This document shows positions 8,986 to 17,824 of a stretch of 64,000 nucleotides of DNA, in pieces. Numbering within the stretch: the stretch's first letter is position 1; every line of letters starts with the position of its first letter. Origin of the DNA: Clostridia bacterium. Lineage in GTDB: Bacteria; Bacillota; Clostridia; Oscillospirales; Acutalibacteraceae. The notes below the pieces were generated by a model. It did not search any database and was not told the DNA's origin. It was given only the letters and a program-made list of their open reading frames with translations. The stretch spans positions 1 through 64,000 of the forward strand of contig JAFRQQ010000018.1 in NCBI GenBank assembly GCA_017428525.1. Direction: 5' to 3'. Made by a program: the position numbers and the translations under genes.

Positions 8986-9975
8986 TTGAAAGAATTTGTG
9001 ATTGCGGCCAACGACGCAGGGCAGCGGCTGGATAAATTCATCACCAAGGCCGTGCCTGCCCTGCCGCAGGCTCTGCTTTATAAATATATCCGCACCAAGC
9101 GCATCAAGGTCAACGGCAAACGCGGCGACATCGCGCAGCGGCTGGCTGCCGGCGACGTCGTTGCGCTCTGGATCAGCGACGAATTCTTCGCGCCCGTGGA
9201 AAAGCGCTATGATTTCCTGTCGGCCTCGCGGCAGCTTTCCGTGGTGTATGAGGATGAAAACCTGCTGCTGCTCGATAAAAAAGTCGGCCTGCTCTGCCAC
9301 CCGGACGATCATGAATTCGGCGACACGCTCATCGGCCGCGTGCAGCGGTATCTTTATGAAAAGGGCGAATACGATCCCGCGGCGGAGGCGTCGTTTGCCC
9401 CTGCGCTGGTCAACCGCATCGACCGCAATACCGGCGGGCTGGTCATCGCCGCGAAAAACGCGGAAAGCCTGCGGATCCTGAATCAGAAGCTCAAGGACCG
9501 GGAGATCGAAAAATACTATCTGTGCGTCGTTCACGGCACGCTGCCCGCGCAGCAGGGCGTGCTGACCGGCTGGCTGACGAAGGACGCGGAGAAAAACAAG
9601 GTGACCGTCTTTGACCGCAGGCTGCCCGGCGCGAAGGAGATCCGCACCAAATACCGGGTGCTGGAAACGCGCGGCGCGCTGAGTCTGGTCGAGGTGGAGC
9701 TGCTCACGGGCCGCACGCATCAGATCCGCGCGCATTTCGCCAGCATCGGGCATCCGCTGCTCGGCGACGGAAAATACGGAACGAACCGGCAGAACAAAGC
9801 CTTCGGCTATAAAAAACAGTTCCTCTATTCCTATCGCCTGCGCTTCGCTTTCACGACCGACGCCGGCGAGCTCAACGCGCTCAACGGGCGCAGCTTCGCC
9901 GTGGAGGACGTCTGGTTCGCGCGGGAATTTCGCAGCGGCGCGCTCGATCCGCCCGCGAAAACAAAGAATTTCTGA
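8986..9975 (+). CDS. RluA-family pseudouridine synthase
   Basis: Converts uridine to pseudouridine in rRNA or tRNA. The protein is 329 residues: an S4-like N-terminal part (DAGQRLDKF, about 9-17) and a catalytic domain with the RluA signature NRIDRNTGG, where Asp is catalytic, followed by GRTHQIRAH and GDGKYG. The open frame runs on upstream to 8149, but the conserved protein begins at KEFVIAAND, so I take TTG at 8986, preceded by GCGAGG 7 nt away. GTG at 8998 is the alternative. Which RNA position it modifies cannot be told. Confidence 0.88.
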   Translation: MKEFVIAANDAGQRLDKFITKAVPALPQALLYKYIRTKRIKVNGKRGDIAQRLAAGDVVALWISDEFFAPVEKRYDFLSASRQLSVVYEDENLLLLDKKVGLLCHPDDHEFGDTLIGRVQRYLYEKGEYDPAAEASFAPALVNRIDRNTGGLVIAAKNAESLRILNQKLKDREIEKYYLCVVHGTLPAQQGVLTGWLTKDAEKNKVTVFDRRLPGAKEIRTKYRVLETRGALSLVEVELLTGRTHQIRAHFASIGHPLLGDGKYGTNRQNKAFGYKKQFLYSYRLRFAFTTDAGELNALNGRSFAVEDVWFAREFRSGALDPPAKTKNF

Positions 9976-9995
9976 ATAATTTTTTTAAAAAACGC

Positions 9996-10022
9996 TTGTA
10001 AAATGCCTGAAAATAGTATAAT
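9996..10022 (+). promoter_or_regulatory. Probable promoter of the foldase gene
   Basis: A TATAAT (10017-10022) is preceded by TTGTAA at 9996, with a short 15-nt spacer, in an AT-rich gap about 55 nt before the gene. The -10 is strong and the -35 approximate. Confidence 0.5.
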
Positions 10023-10077
10023 ATATTATCATTGCGCTGTCGGGCGTGAACAATTCAGAAGAAAAGGATGAATCAAC

Positions 10078-11751
10078 ATGGCAAAAAACGATAGCTCCAA
10101 GAGCAAGGCTGAGCTGTACCGCGAGGAGCGAAAAGCACGCATTGCCAAGGCTGCAAAACGCAACTCTAAGGGCGGCGAGATGCGCAACAAAGCGTCGAAA
10201 ATCGCAAAGCGCGTGGTGGCGATCGTGGTCGTGGCGGCAATCGTCTGCGGCATCGGCTGGGTTCTGATCGACAATTTCGGCGTGATCGACAAATGCACCA
10301 CCGCCGTGACGGTCGGCAAGGAGAAGGTTTCGACCTCTGATTTCAATTATTATTACACCATGCAGTATCAGCAGACCAACTATATGTCGCAGTATTACAG
10401 CGAAAACTACGGCTTCAGCATGGGGTATGATACCAGCAAGGCGCCGGATGATCAGAAGACCACGGACGCCGACGGCAACGAAATCACCTGGAGCGAAAAA
10501 TTCCGCACCTCCGCGATCGAGCAGACGCAGTATCTGCTTGCAAACTATAATGAGGCGATCAAGGCCGGCTACGAGCTGACCGAGGACGAAAAGGCCGAGA
10601 TCAACGAAACGATTGAGAATTATCGCTCCAACGCGGAAACCAATCATTACTCCCTGAGCGCCTATCTGCGCGCCACCTTCGGCGGCGGCTTCAACGAGAA
10701 GTCCTTCCGCAAGCAGCTGGAGATGGAAACCATCACCCAGCGTTTCGTCGAGGCGAAGAAGGCCGAGCTGCTTGAGGGCGTGACCGACGAGGAGATCAAG
10801 GCGGAATACGACGCGAACAGAAAGAACTACGACTATGTTGACGTGACCTATTTTGCCGTTCCTTATACCACGCTCAACGCCAAGGACGGCGAGAGCGAAG
10901 AGGATCTTGCAAACCGTCAGAAGGCGACCAACGAGACGACCAAGAAGAAGATTCAGGAAATCTATGACGGTCTGACCGACCTGGCCTCCCTCAAGGCGGC
11001 GGCCAAGGCTTATAAAGAAGAGGGCGTGGACAATCCGACCGAGGCGGAATACACCACCGAATCCAAGCATGCGCAGTTCTCCACGCTGAGCAGCGCCATC
11101 ACCGAGGACGGCGCAAACTGGGCCTATGACACCGCGCGCAAGGCCGGCGACAAGGCGATCTTCTCCAACGACAGCGGCTCCTACATCGTCTTTATCGACA
11201 AGCCGATCTATTCGATGAACAGCGTGTCCGTGCGTCACTGCCTGGTCAACTTCAACGCCGAGGATTCCGAGAATGTGACGGACGAAGAGAAGAAGGCCGC
11301 GTATGACAAGGCCGACAAGCTCCTGCAGGAGTGGCTCAAGGGCGACAAGAGCGAGGATTCCTTCGCGACGATGGCGACCGAGAATTCCGAGGATACCGGC
11401 TCCCAGGAGACCGGCGGCCTCTATGAGAACATCCGCATCAGCGACAACTATGTGGACAGCTTCAAGGATTGGAGCTTCAATCCCGAGCGCAAGGTCGGCG
11501 ACACCGGCATCATCGAATCGACCTACGGCTATCACATCATGTATTTCGTGAGCAACAACACCGACGATGTGGACTGGAAAGACACCATCCGCACCGAAAA
11601 GGGCGACACCGCTTACGACACCTTCAGCGAGGCGCTGATTGCAGAGGACGGCGAATATCCCGTGACCTCCAGCGATCGCTGGACGAAATATGTTGCAAAG
11701 CAGTTCTGCGACAAGATGAAGAGAAACATCGCCATGAACAGCGGCAGCTGA
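10078..11751 (+). CDS. Membrane-anchored PrsA/SurA-like peptidyl-prolyl isomerase
   Basis: Predicted extracytoplasmic foldase of 557 residues. The first 45 residues are highly basic and cytoplasmic, one transmembrane helix spans about 46-64, and the rest faces outside. The middle is a SurA-N-like helical region rich in Glu/Lys. The last third carries a parvulin rotamase domain (from SVRHCLV, about 380, through GDTGIIESTYGYHIMYF, about 490). Unlike PrsA it has a transmembrane anchor rather than a lipobox. It would help fold secreted proteins such as the lipase and surface protein encoded nearby. AAAGGA precedes the ATG and a strong terminator follows. Confidence 0.85.
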   Translation: MAKNDSSKSKAELYREERKARIAKAAKRNSKGGEMRNKASKIAKRVVAIVVVAAIVCGIGWVLIDNFGVIDKCTTAVTVGKEKVSTSDFNYYYTMQYQQTNYMSQYYSENYGFSMGYDTSKAPDDQKTTDADGNEITWSEKFRTSAIEQTQYLLANYNEAIKAGYELTEDEKAEINETIENYRSNAETNHYSLSAYLRATFGGGFNEKSFRKQLEMETITQRFVEAKKAELLEGVTDEEIKAEYDANRKNYDYVDVTYFAVPYTTLNAKDGESEEDLANRQKATNETTKKKIQEIYDGLTDLASLKAAAKAYKEEGVDNPTEAEYTTESKHAQFSTLSSAITEDGANWAYDTARKAGDKAIFSNDSGSYIVFIDKPIYSMNSVSVRHCLVNFNAEDSENVTDEEKKAAYDKADKLLQEWLKGDKSEDSFATMATENSEDTGSQETGGLYENIRISDNYVDSFKDWSFNPERKVGDTGIIESTYGYHIMYFVSNNTDDVDWKDTIRTEKGDTAYDTFSEALIAEDGEYPVTSSDRWTKYVAKQFCDKMKRNIAMNSGS

Positions 11752-11771
11752 CATCCAACTATATAAAGAAA

Positions 11772-11798
11772 AGCAGCGGTCATCCGCTGCTTTTTTTT
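11772..11798 (+). terminator. Terminator of the foldase gene
   Basis: A perfect stem AGCAGCGG/CCGCTGCT (11772-11779 with 11784-11791) is followed by eight T, 20 nt past the stop codon. Confidence 0.9.
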
Positions 11799-11841
11799 AT
11801 TGCTCCGAGCCGGGTAATCCTGCGTCACACGCGCCGCACGA

Positions 11842-11868
11842 AAAAGAACCGCCGGCGGCGGTTCTTTT
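11842..11868 (-). terminator. Terminator of the 11873-15560 operon
   Basis: The perfect stem AAAAGAACCGCC/GGCGGTTCTTTT has a 3-nt loop. T residues follow on the minus strand directly below the phosphoesterase stop. Confidence 0.8.
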
Positions 11869-11872
11869 CATT

Positions 11873-13012
11873 CTATCTTTTGGTTTTCAGCAGCCGGATC
11901 CCTGCCGCGGCGGAAAGCAGCGCCAGGCCGGCTCCGAGGAGCGCGAATTTCTTCTTTTCGTATTCATCCGCATCCCAGAGATACCGCAGCCGCGCGGGCA
12001 GGCTGTCGCCGCACAGGTCGCGGTAGGTCAGCATTTCCGTTTCGTAGCGGTCCGGATGCGCCGCGTCCAGTCTGAACACCCGCACGCCGCGCTGCGCGTT
12101 GCCGTAGCAGCGGAATGACGCGCAGGGCGTCTGGATGAAATCGATCGCATCCTGCCGGCCGACAAAGCAGTTGCAGTGATCGTGGCCGGTGACGACCGCC
12201 ATGACGTCCTGCTGCGTGAGCAGCGCGTCATAGAGCCCGCCGTCGTCCGTGAGCACCGAGGGCGGCTCGCCGAGCACGCCCGCAGCCTTCACCGGGTCCA
12301 GCCGCATCGGCCCCTGCGGGGTCTGCACCGCGTCGGGCGCATCCGCCGCACAGGGCTGCAGCAGCCCGTACGTCTGCGGCAGCGGAATATGCAAAAACAT
12401 CAGCGACGGCACGGGCGTGCCGCCGTTTGCGGCACGGAGCGCTTCGCTCTCCCGCCGGTACCACACAACCGTTTCCGGCTTGACCGCCTCATAACAGCGG
12501 TCTGCCGCCTTGTCATACCACGCGCTGTCCAGCATCCACAGCACCTGCCGCACCTGACCCTGCGCATCCGTCAGACGGATGGCGTAGGTATCGCAGTCCA
12601 GGTCCGGCGCCTGCGTATTCATCGGCAGGCACATGGAATAGCTGCGGAACATCTCCGCCTGCTCCTCCTTGCTGATCAGATTGCGGTCGTCGTGATTGCC
12701 GTAAATCATGGCAAAGGGAATACCGCGCTTCTGCAGCGGCCAGAGGATCGGATGGAGCGAGGCGCGCATCGCCTTGCGCGTGGCCGCTTCTCCGGCGGCG
12801 ACCTGCCGGGTGCCGATACGCGCATCCAGCAGATGATTGCCCAGAATATTGTCGCCCGTGAACAGCACCAGATCCGGCCGCACCAGGTCATAGGCGCGGT
12901 CCAGCATCTGCACCATCGCCTTGCGCACATGCACCAGATCCTGCGGATCGCTGACCTGCAGCACGGTCAGCTTGCCGTCCGGACGGTAAGAGATCGTATT
13001 GGTTTTCTTCAT
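11873..13012 (-). CDS. Calcineurin-like metallophosphoesterase with C-terminal membrane helix
   Basis: A 379-residue phosphoesterase. The metal-binding blocks appear in order: QVSDPQD (first Asp), FTGDN, YGNHDD (the GNHD block), then LHIPLP (His) and VTGHDHCN. Spacing and content resemble Dcr2/purple-acid-phosphatase-like enzymes. The C-terminus carries one hydrophobic helix (about 354-372) followed by basic residues, suggesting a tail anchor. The substrate is unknown. Its ATG overlaps the stop of the upstream zinc-ribbon gene by 4 bp, so the two are translationally coupled. It is the last gene of the operon. Confidence 0.83.
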   Translation of the reverse strand: MKKTNTISYRPDGKLTVLQVSDPQDLVHVRKAMVQMLDRAYDLVRPDLVLFTGDNILGNHLLDARIGTRQVAAGEAATRKAMRASLHPILWPLQKRGIPFAMIYGNHDDRNLISKEEQAEMFRSYSMCLPMNTQAPDLDCDTYAIRLTDAQGQVRQVLWMLDSAWYDKAADRCYEAVKPETVVWYRRESEALRAANGGTPVPSLMFLHIPLPQTYGLLQPCAADAPDAVQTPQGPMRLDPVKAAGVLGEPPSVLTDDGGLYDALLTQQDVMAVVTGHDHCNCFVGRQDAIDFIQTPCASFRCYGNAQRGVRVFRLDAAHPDRYETEMLTYRDLCGDSLPARLRYLWDADEYEKKKFALLGAGLALLSAAAGIRLLKTKR

Positions 13013-13479
13013 TTCAACACCCGATATTTGCCGACGAACGGCAGCTCCTTGGCTTTGCCGCGCGCAGCGTTGACCATGCCGTAAATCCCCATCACCGCGG
13101 AGATCACCAGCAGCACGGCGCAGGCGAATTTGCCGATATAAGGGATCAGGAACAGCAGCAGCGCAACGATCTGAAACACCAGCAACAGGATCCCCTGGTT
13201 GGCGTGAAAGCGCGCAAACGCGGACTCCTTGCGCAAAAGCAGCGGGAGCAGAAACAGCGGCGGCAGATAGGCCGGAATCGAGATCCAGCGGTTGCGCCGC
13301 ACGTCATCCTGCGCGAAATCAGCGGAGGTATCCGCGGTGCTGTTGAAATGATTCAGCGCCTGGTCCACCAGGCTTGCGCTTTTTTCTTTTCCCTCACTGT
13401 CCTGCGCGACGGCGCCGCACACCGGGCAGGCCGCGGCCTCCCCCAGCTCCGCGCCGCAATGGACACAGATCCTTGCCAT
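13009..13479 (-). CDS. Zinc-ribbon membrane protein
   Basis: A 156-residue protein with an N-terminal zinc ribbon (CVHCG...CPVCG, about 5-22), a polar linker and three or four hydrophobic helices in the second half, resembling DUF4870/Tic20-like small membrane proteins. I start it at ATG 13479. The frame stays open upstream to 13560, but that stretch overlaps the lipid kinase and lacks family-like sequence. It lies between the lipid kinase (1-nt gap) and the phosphoesterase (4-bp overlap). The function is unknown; a cytoplasmic zinc ribbon on a membrane domain suggests a sensing or assembly role, which is inference. Confidence 0.7.
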   Translation of the reverse strand: MARICVHCGAELGEAAACPVCGAVAQDSEGKEKSASLVDQALNHFNSTADTSADFAQDDVRRNRWISIPAYLPPLFLLPLLLRKESAFARFHANQGILLLVFQIVALLLFLIPYIGKFACAVLLVISAVMGIYGMVNAARGKAKELPFVGKYRVLK

Positions 13480-13480
13480 C

Positions 13481-14410
13481 TCAGCCGATGAGGCCGCGTT
13501 CCTTGAGGAAGGCGGATTTTGCGGGAACGACAAAGGTGATGCCCTTCTCCACAAGCTCAAACGCGGTGTCGGTCACATACTTCGTTTCGCCGTCCACGTT
13601 CACGGCGGCCGGCTTGTCGCTGTGGATCACGAGCTTCTTGCCGCGGCGGAAATCGGTGATATCCCAGCCGAGATGCTCGCCGCGCTTATACTTATTGAGC
13701 AGGGAGGTCAGCTTGACGCGCGTGAGCTTGCTCTCGACGATGATGAAATCGAGCAGCCCGTCATCCGGCTGCGCGAGGGGCGCAGCCATGAAGCCGCCGC
13801 CGTACCAGCGGGAATTGCCCGCCACGCAGAACAGACAGTCGCGCGTAAAGGGCTCCTGATCGTCAATCTGAATGGTGAAGCGGTTCTTGAATTTTCTGGC
13901 CAGCGCATACAGGCAGCCGATGTAATAGGCGCCCTCGCCGGTGACCAGCGGCGCTTTCTTGATTTTGCCCTGCATGGCGCAGACCTCGGCGTCCATGCCC
14001 ATGGAGCACTGGTTGACGGCGATCTCATTGCCGCATTTGATCACGTCCAGCTGCACGGGCACGCCGTTGACCTGATCCTCCAGCACCAGAAAGTCCTCTT
14101 TCGTGCCGAACAGACGGATGAAATCGTTGCCCGAGCCGAGCGGCACGGCGGCAAATTCCGCATTCGGATAACCGAACGCGCCGTTGGCCACTTCATAGAT
14201 CGTGCCGTCGCCGCCGCAGGCATAAAACCGCAGCGCCTCGCCGCTCTTGCAGCGGCTGCTGACGAATTCAATGCCGTCGCCCTTTTTTTCTGTGACATAG
14301 ATCTCATAGTCCAGCTCGTATTTCTTGCAGACCCATTCGATCTTCGGCCGGATGAACTCCAGCGCCTTGCCCTGCCCCGCTGCAGGATTGATGACAAAAA
14401 TGTGTTTCAT
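13481..14410 (-). CDS. Diacylglycerol/lipid kinase, YegS/BmrU/DgkB family
   Basis: A 309-residue lipid kinase. The nucleotide-binding motif GGDGT is at about 66-70, preceded by the NPAAGQGKA loop near the N-terminus (residues 8-16), and GSGNDF is at about 92-97. The all-beta C-terminal domain ends with the usual VNVDGE-type strand. It would phosphorylate diacylglycerol or a related membrane lipid using ATP at the inner membrane face, feeding phosphatidate back to phospholipid synthesis. It lies 25 nt downstream of the THUMP methyltransferase in one operon. Confidence 0.87.
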   Translation of the reverse strand: MKHIFVINPAAGQGKALEFIRPKIEWVCKKYELDYEIYVTEKKGDGIEFVSSRCKSGEALRFYACGGDGTIYEVANGAFGYPNAEFAAVPLGSGNDFIRLFGTKEDFLVLEDQVNGVPVQLDVIKCGNEIAVNQCSMGMDAEVCAMQGKIKKAPLVTGEGAYYIGCLYALARKFKNRFTIQIDDQEPFTRDCLFCVAGNSRWYGGGFMAAPLAQPDDGLLDFIIVESKLTRVKLTSLLNKYKRGEHLGWDITDFRRGKKLVIHSDKPAAVNVDGETKYVTDTAFELVEKGITFVVPAKSAFLKERGLIG

Positions 14411-14435
14411 AGCAGTGTACCTTTCGTCCCGTTTT

Positions 14436-15560
14436 TTATTTATAGTACATATACAACTGGCATTTGATCATGCCGTTATACAGCTTGCGCCGTTTATCCG
14501 CCTTGCGGCCGAAGAGGGTTTCGAATTCCTCGTCCAGGCTGATGATGCTGTAGGACCAGCCGTGCCGCTGCACGAAGACCCGGCCGAGCTCCCGGTAAAG
14601 CGCTTCGCAGGCAGTCAGATCGCTCAGCCGCTCGCCGTAGGGCGGGTTGCAGATCAGCGTGCCCCGGTCCGTGCCGGGCGAAAAACCGCGCACATCGGCG
14701 GTCTCAAACCGGATCATCTGCCCGACCCCGGCCCGCGCGGCGTTCGCCTTGGCGATTTCGATCGCCCGCGGATCCAGATCCGCGCCGAAGGCCGCAAAAT
14801 CCGGGCAGTCCCGGCGCAGGCTGCGGGCGCGTTCGCGCTCCTCCTGCCAGACGCGGCGATCAATGACGTCGAAGCGTTCGGCAGCAAAGCTGCGCTCCAG
14901 CCCCGGCGCGATCCCCGCCGCCATGCGCGCGCCCTCGATCAGGATCGTGCCCGACCCGCAGAGGGGATCATAGAGCTTGTGATAGGGCCGCAGATGCGAC
15001 AGCGCGCAGAGCGCCGCCGCCAGCGTTTCCTTGATCGGCGCGTCGTTGGCGTCCAGCCGGTAGCCGCGCTTGTGCAGGCCCGCGCCGGAGGTGTCGATCA
15101 GCAGCGATACGCGATCCTTCATGATCGAAAACTGGATCTGATGCACCGGCCCGGTCTCGGCCAGCCAGCCCGCTTCGCCCAGATGATGGGCCGCGCGCAG
15201 GCGTTCCACAACGGCCTTCTTTATAATAGCCTGACAATCCCGTGTGCTGAACAGCGCGGAATTGATCGAATAGCCTTTGACGGGGAATGCGTCGTCGCGG
15301 CCGATCCAGGCCTCCCACGGCAAAGCGCGCGTGCCCTGAAACAGCTCCTCAAAGCTGCGCGCCTCAAAGCTGCCGACCAGGATCTGCACCCGCTCGGCAA
15401 AATGGCTGCAGAGATTCGCCCGCGCAAGGATGTGCGCGTCGCCGCTGAAAAGCACACGACCGTTTTCCGCCGTCACCGCTTCCGCTTCCATCTCCCGCAG
15501 CTCCGCCGCGATCAGCCCCTCGATGCCCAGCAGGCAGGGAATGACAAAATTGATACTCAT
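14436..15560 (-). CDS. THUMP-domain class I SAM-dependent rRNA methyltransferase
   Basis: A 374-residue RlmL/YpsC-like N2-guanine methyltransferase. The N-terminal ferredoxin-like/THUMP half (about 1-155) binds RNA. The Rossmann-type catalytic half has DPLCGSGTILIEGA (SAM binding, near 190-203) and the NPPYGERL catalytic motif, as in N2-G methylases. It is probably specific for 23S rRNA; which guanine is unclear. It is the first gene of a four-gene minus-strand operon and is separated from hpf by a terminator. Confidence 0.88.
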   Translation of the reverse strand: MSINFVIPCLLGIEGLIAAELREMEAEAVTAENGRVLFSGDAHILARANLCSHFAERVQILVGSFEARSFEELFQGTRALPWEAWIGRDDAFPVKGYSINSALFSTRDCQAIIKKAVVERLRAAHHLGEAGWLAETGPVHQIQFSIMKDRVSLLIDTSGAGLHKRGYRLDANDAPIKETLAAALCALSHLRPYHKLYDPLCGSGTILIEGARMAAGIAPGLERSFAAERFDVIDRRVWQEERERARSLRRDCPDFAAFGADLDPRAIEIAKANAARAGVGQMIRFETADVRGFSPGTDRGTLICNPPYGERLSDLTACEALYRELGRVFVQRHGWSYSIISLDEEFETLFGRKADKRRKLYNGMIKCQLYMYYK

Positions 15561-15573
15561 AACGCTCCATCAA

Positions 15574-15605
15574 AAACCGACGGGAATCGCAGAACGGTTC
15601 CCGTC
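15574..15605 (-). terminator. Terminator of hpf
   Basis: The perfect stem GACGGGAA/TTCCCGTC (15579-15586 with 15598-15605) is followed on the minus strand by TTTTT, 25 nt past the hpf stop. Confidence 0.8.
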
Positions 15606-15630
15606 AGATTGCTGTTTAATTGACCGGCTG

Positions 15631-16158
15631 TTATTTCACTTCCGGCGTGATCAGACCGTAGCCGCCGTCCTTGCGCTGATAGACGACCGCGATGCCGCCG
15701 TCCTCCTCGTTGACGAACATATAGAACTGATGCCCGAGCAGATTCATCTGCAGGATGGCCTCATCCACACTCTGCGGCTTGAGCGGAACGGTCTTTTTGC
15801 GCACGACGTCGTATTCGACCTCTTCCTCCACAGGCTCAGCCTGCGCAAAGGCGTCGAAGCTGCCGTCGCGCAGACGGCGCTCGATCTTCGTCTTGCTCTT
15901 GCGGATCTTGCGAATGAGCGTATCCACGCATTTATCCAGCGCTTCGTTCATGTTTTCTGCGCTCTCCTGCGCGCGGAAAATCGTGCCTGCATGGATCACG
16001 GTCAGCTCAACGGTCTGTGATGACTTTTCAACGGTCGCCTTGACCTTGGCCTCCACCTCCGGGCCGAAAAAGCGCTCCATCTTCTGCAGCTTCTTTTCGG
16101 CATGCTCGCGGAAGGATTCGCGCGGTGTGCATTTGCGCCCCGTAATTGTAATATTCAT
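15631..16158 (-). CDS. hpf: Ribosome hibernation promoting factor, long form
   Basis: At 175 residues this is the long HPF/RaiA type found in Gram-positives. The N-terminal domain (about 1-100, opening MNITITGRK) blocks the decoding centre. After a charged linker the C-terminal domain (from PVEEEVEYDVVRKKTV, about 118, with EEAILQMNLLGHQFYMF-like sequence) dimerises and drives 100S ribosome formation. It acts on 70S ribosomes in stationary phase. It is monocistronic, with AAGGAGATG upstream and a terminator downstream. The AT-rich 5' region has TATACT on the minus strand (complement of about 16210-16215) as a possible -10. Confidence 0.93.
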   Translation of the reverse strand: MNITITGRKCTPRESFREHAEKKLQKMERFFGPEVEAKVKATVEKSSQTVELTVIHAGTIFRAQESAENMNEALDKCVDTLIRKIRKSKTKIERRLRDGSFDAFAQAEPVEEEVEYDVVRKKTVPLKPQSVDEAILQMNLLGHQFYMFVNEEDGGIAVVYQRKDGGYGLITPEVK

Positions 16159-16313
16159 ACAGTCATCTCCTTGAAATTTATTTCAAAGCAATCGCCTTGC
16201 TTTGAATAAAGTATAGCACATATATACAAAGAAATAAAGACTTTTCCGAAAGAAATCCGATAAAACGCATAAAAATTTACAGTTTCGTCGTAATTGCCGC
16301 GCAGGAGAGCGGA

Positions 16314-16352
16314 GAAAAACGCCCTGCCGTGCGGGAAGGCACTGCAGAGCGT
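16314..16352 (-). terminator. Terminator at the end of the recJ-to-yabR gene run
   Basis: The stem pairs 16319-16327 with 16344-16352 (ACGC/GCGT and CTGC/GCAG around one mismatch), with additional inner GCC/GGC pairing. TTTTTC follows on the minus strand. It lies just below the yabR stop and marks the end of the long gene run. Confidence 0.65.
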
Positions 16353-16366
16353 CTGAGAAATCACTT

Positions 16367-16834
16367 TTACTTGGAAGAACGGCGGGAATAGCCCGGGCTG
16401 CCGCGTTTGGAATCGCCGGAGCGCTTGAGATCGGTGATCTTTTCGTCGCTGACCTGCTTGAACCGCGCCATCATATCCTCGAACGACTGCTTCTCGCCCG
16501 CGGCGGGCGCCGTGGATTTCGGCCCGTTCCAGACCTGCGGCGCGGATTTGCGCTGCTGGCGGGGACGCTGCGCCGCACGCGGGGCGGGCTGCGCCTCGGC
16601 GGCACTCAGTTTCTTGATGGACAGGCTGATTTTCCCTTCCGGCGACACCGAAAGGACCTTGGCCTGCACCGTCTGCCCGACGGAGAGATGCTCGCGGATA
16701 TCCTTGACATAGGTGGGAGCTACTTCCGAAATGTGGATCATGCCGGTTTTTCCGTTTTCGAGCTCAACAAACGCGCCGAAATCGGTCAGACCGGTCACTT
16801 TGCCGTTGACAATCGCGCCTTCTTCGATTTGCAT
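16367..16834 (-). CDS. yabR: S1-domain RNA-binding protein, YabR-like
   Basis: A 155-residue protein with one S1 OB-fold (about 1-75; EGAIVNGKVTGLTDFGAFVE ... MIHISEV ... KISLSIKK), then an Ala/Pro/Gln/Arg-rich disordered tail ending in basic residues. It matches YabR/YugI-like general stress S1 proteins. Position after divIC is the same as yabR in Bacillus subtilis, which supports the name. The long basic tail would add nonspecific RNA or ribosome contacts (inference). Confidence 0.85.
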   Translation of the reverse strand: MQIEEGAIVNGKVTGLTDFGAFVELENGKTGMIHISEVAPTYVKDIREHLSVGQTVQAKVLSVSPEGKISLSIKKLSAAEAQPAPRAAQRPRQQRKSAPQVWNGPKSTAPAAGEKQSFEDMMARFKQVSDEKITDLKRSGDSKRGSPGYSRRSSK

Positions 16835-16954
16835 AGAATGATAAGACCCTTCCCGTGAAAATTAGATCAATCCGCATGGATCCTGCGCTTGAGGACCTGC
16901 GGTTTTGTCTTATAAAAAATGCAGATCAATCCCCATCCGCCGCCGGCGACGGAA

Positions 16955-17272
16955 TCAGGACTGATCTGAGTCAATATAGACGCGTTCTTCCGGGCGCGCA
17001 TAGCCGTATTTCTCTCTGGCGATGCGCTCGATATACTCTGATTCATCCCCCTGATCAATCAGATCCTGCACCCGCTGATTCTCCGCCTGCTGGGCGGCAA
17101 GCGTGGCGTTGAGCGAAGCGATCTCACGCTTTTTCTCCTGCGCCTGGGCAGTCAGGCTGAGGATCGTCACAACAAAAACACAAACCACAAGCAGCACCAC
17201 TGCCAGCGTGATGAAGCTGAAGCGGCGCTCCTGTTGATTCATGCGGTCAAATCGTTTTTTTAAAAGCTGCAT
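16955..17272 (-). CDS. divIC: Septum formation initiator DivIC/FtsB
   Basis: This 105-residue bitopic division protein has a short basic cytoplasmic N-terminus, one transmembrane helix (about 21-41, ITLAVVLLVVCVFVVTIL) and an extracellular coiled coil (KREIASLNATLAAQQAENQRV). It ends with the IEKIAREKYGYA-like signature seen here as IERIAREKYGYA. With FtsL and DivIB/FtsQ it forms the complex that activates septal peptidoglycan synthesis. The start is ATG at 17272 with AAAGGA about 10 nt upstream; the open frame extends further but without family similarity. It is syntenic with yabQ upstream and yabR downstream. Confidence 0.9.
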   Translation of the reverse strand: MQLLKKRFDRMNQQERRFSFITLAVVLLVVCVFVVTILSLTAQAQEKKREIASLNATLAAQQAENQRVQDLIDQGDESEYIERIAREKYGYARPEERVYIDSDQS

Positions 17273-17388
17273 ATCTGTCGGTTCCTTTGTATTCTCAAAG
17301 CTGCAGGGGTCTGTCAGAGCCCAGAACGGCATGATCATTCAATTAGGATTATTATACACTATTTCCGGACCGTTTTTCAAGTGATTTT

Positions 17389-17823
17389 TCAAATTTTTCT
17401 TGCTTTTTTCGCGGTTTTTTTGCACATCCCGGCGCGGCAGCGCAGCCGGCGGGCGCAGCGCAGCGAAATCAGATGAAACGGACGGCGGCATGCCGCTGCC
17501 GCGCCGCGCAGTTTCCCCGCGCAAAAGCAGGCGGGGCGCGCGCTCCAGCGCCCGACTGTCAGCACATAGAGCATCCAGCCGAGCACCTGCCCGCAGATCA
17601 CATACAGCCGCAGCCGCCCGTGATCCAGCACGAGCCGGAAGCAGAAATCGAAGAAGCCCACCGCCAGCACATAAAGCAGATCCAGCGCGATCACGGCGCC
17701 GCGGCAGGCCGTCAGCAGCCGCAGAAACCGGAACGCGTCATAGAGCAGACCCATGAGCAGCCCGAAGCCGACCGCATAGAAAAACAGCCGCAGCTGCGCC
17801 GGCACGCTTTGCAGATATTCCAT
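17389..17823 (-). CDS. yabQ: Spore cortex biosynthesis protein YabQ
   Basis: A 144-residue integral membrane protein with three or four hydrophobic helices in the first 90 residues. They include the family-typical GFGLLMGLLYDAFRFLR stretch (about 19-35) and LDLLYVLAVGFFDF. The rest is a very Arg/Cys-rich cytoplasmic tail. YabQ localises to the forespore outer membrane and is needed for cortex formation. Its position between yabP and divIC is the conserved order. The tail has several Cys, which is unusual and could be lineage-specific. Confidence 0.88.
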   Translation of the reverse strand: MEYLQSVPAQLRLFFYAVGFGLLMGLLYDAFRFLRLLTACRGAVIALDLLYVLAVGFFDFCFRLVLDHGRLRLYVICGQVLGWMLYVLTVGRWSARPACFCAGKLRGAAAACRRPFHLISLRCARRLRCRAGMCKKTAKKARKI

Positions 17824-17824
17824 T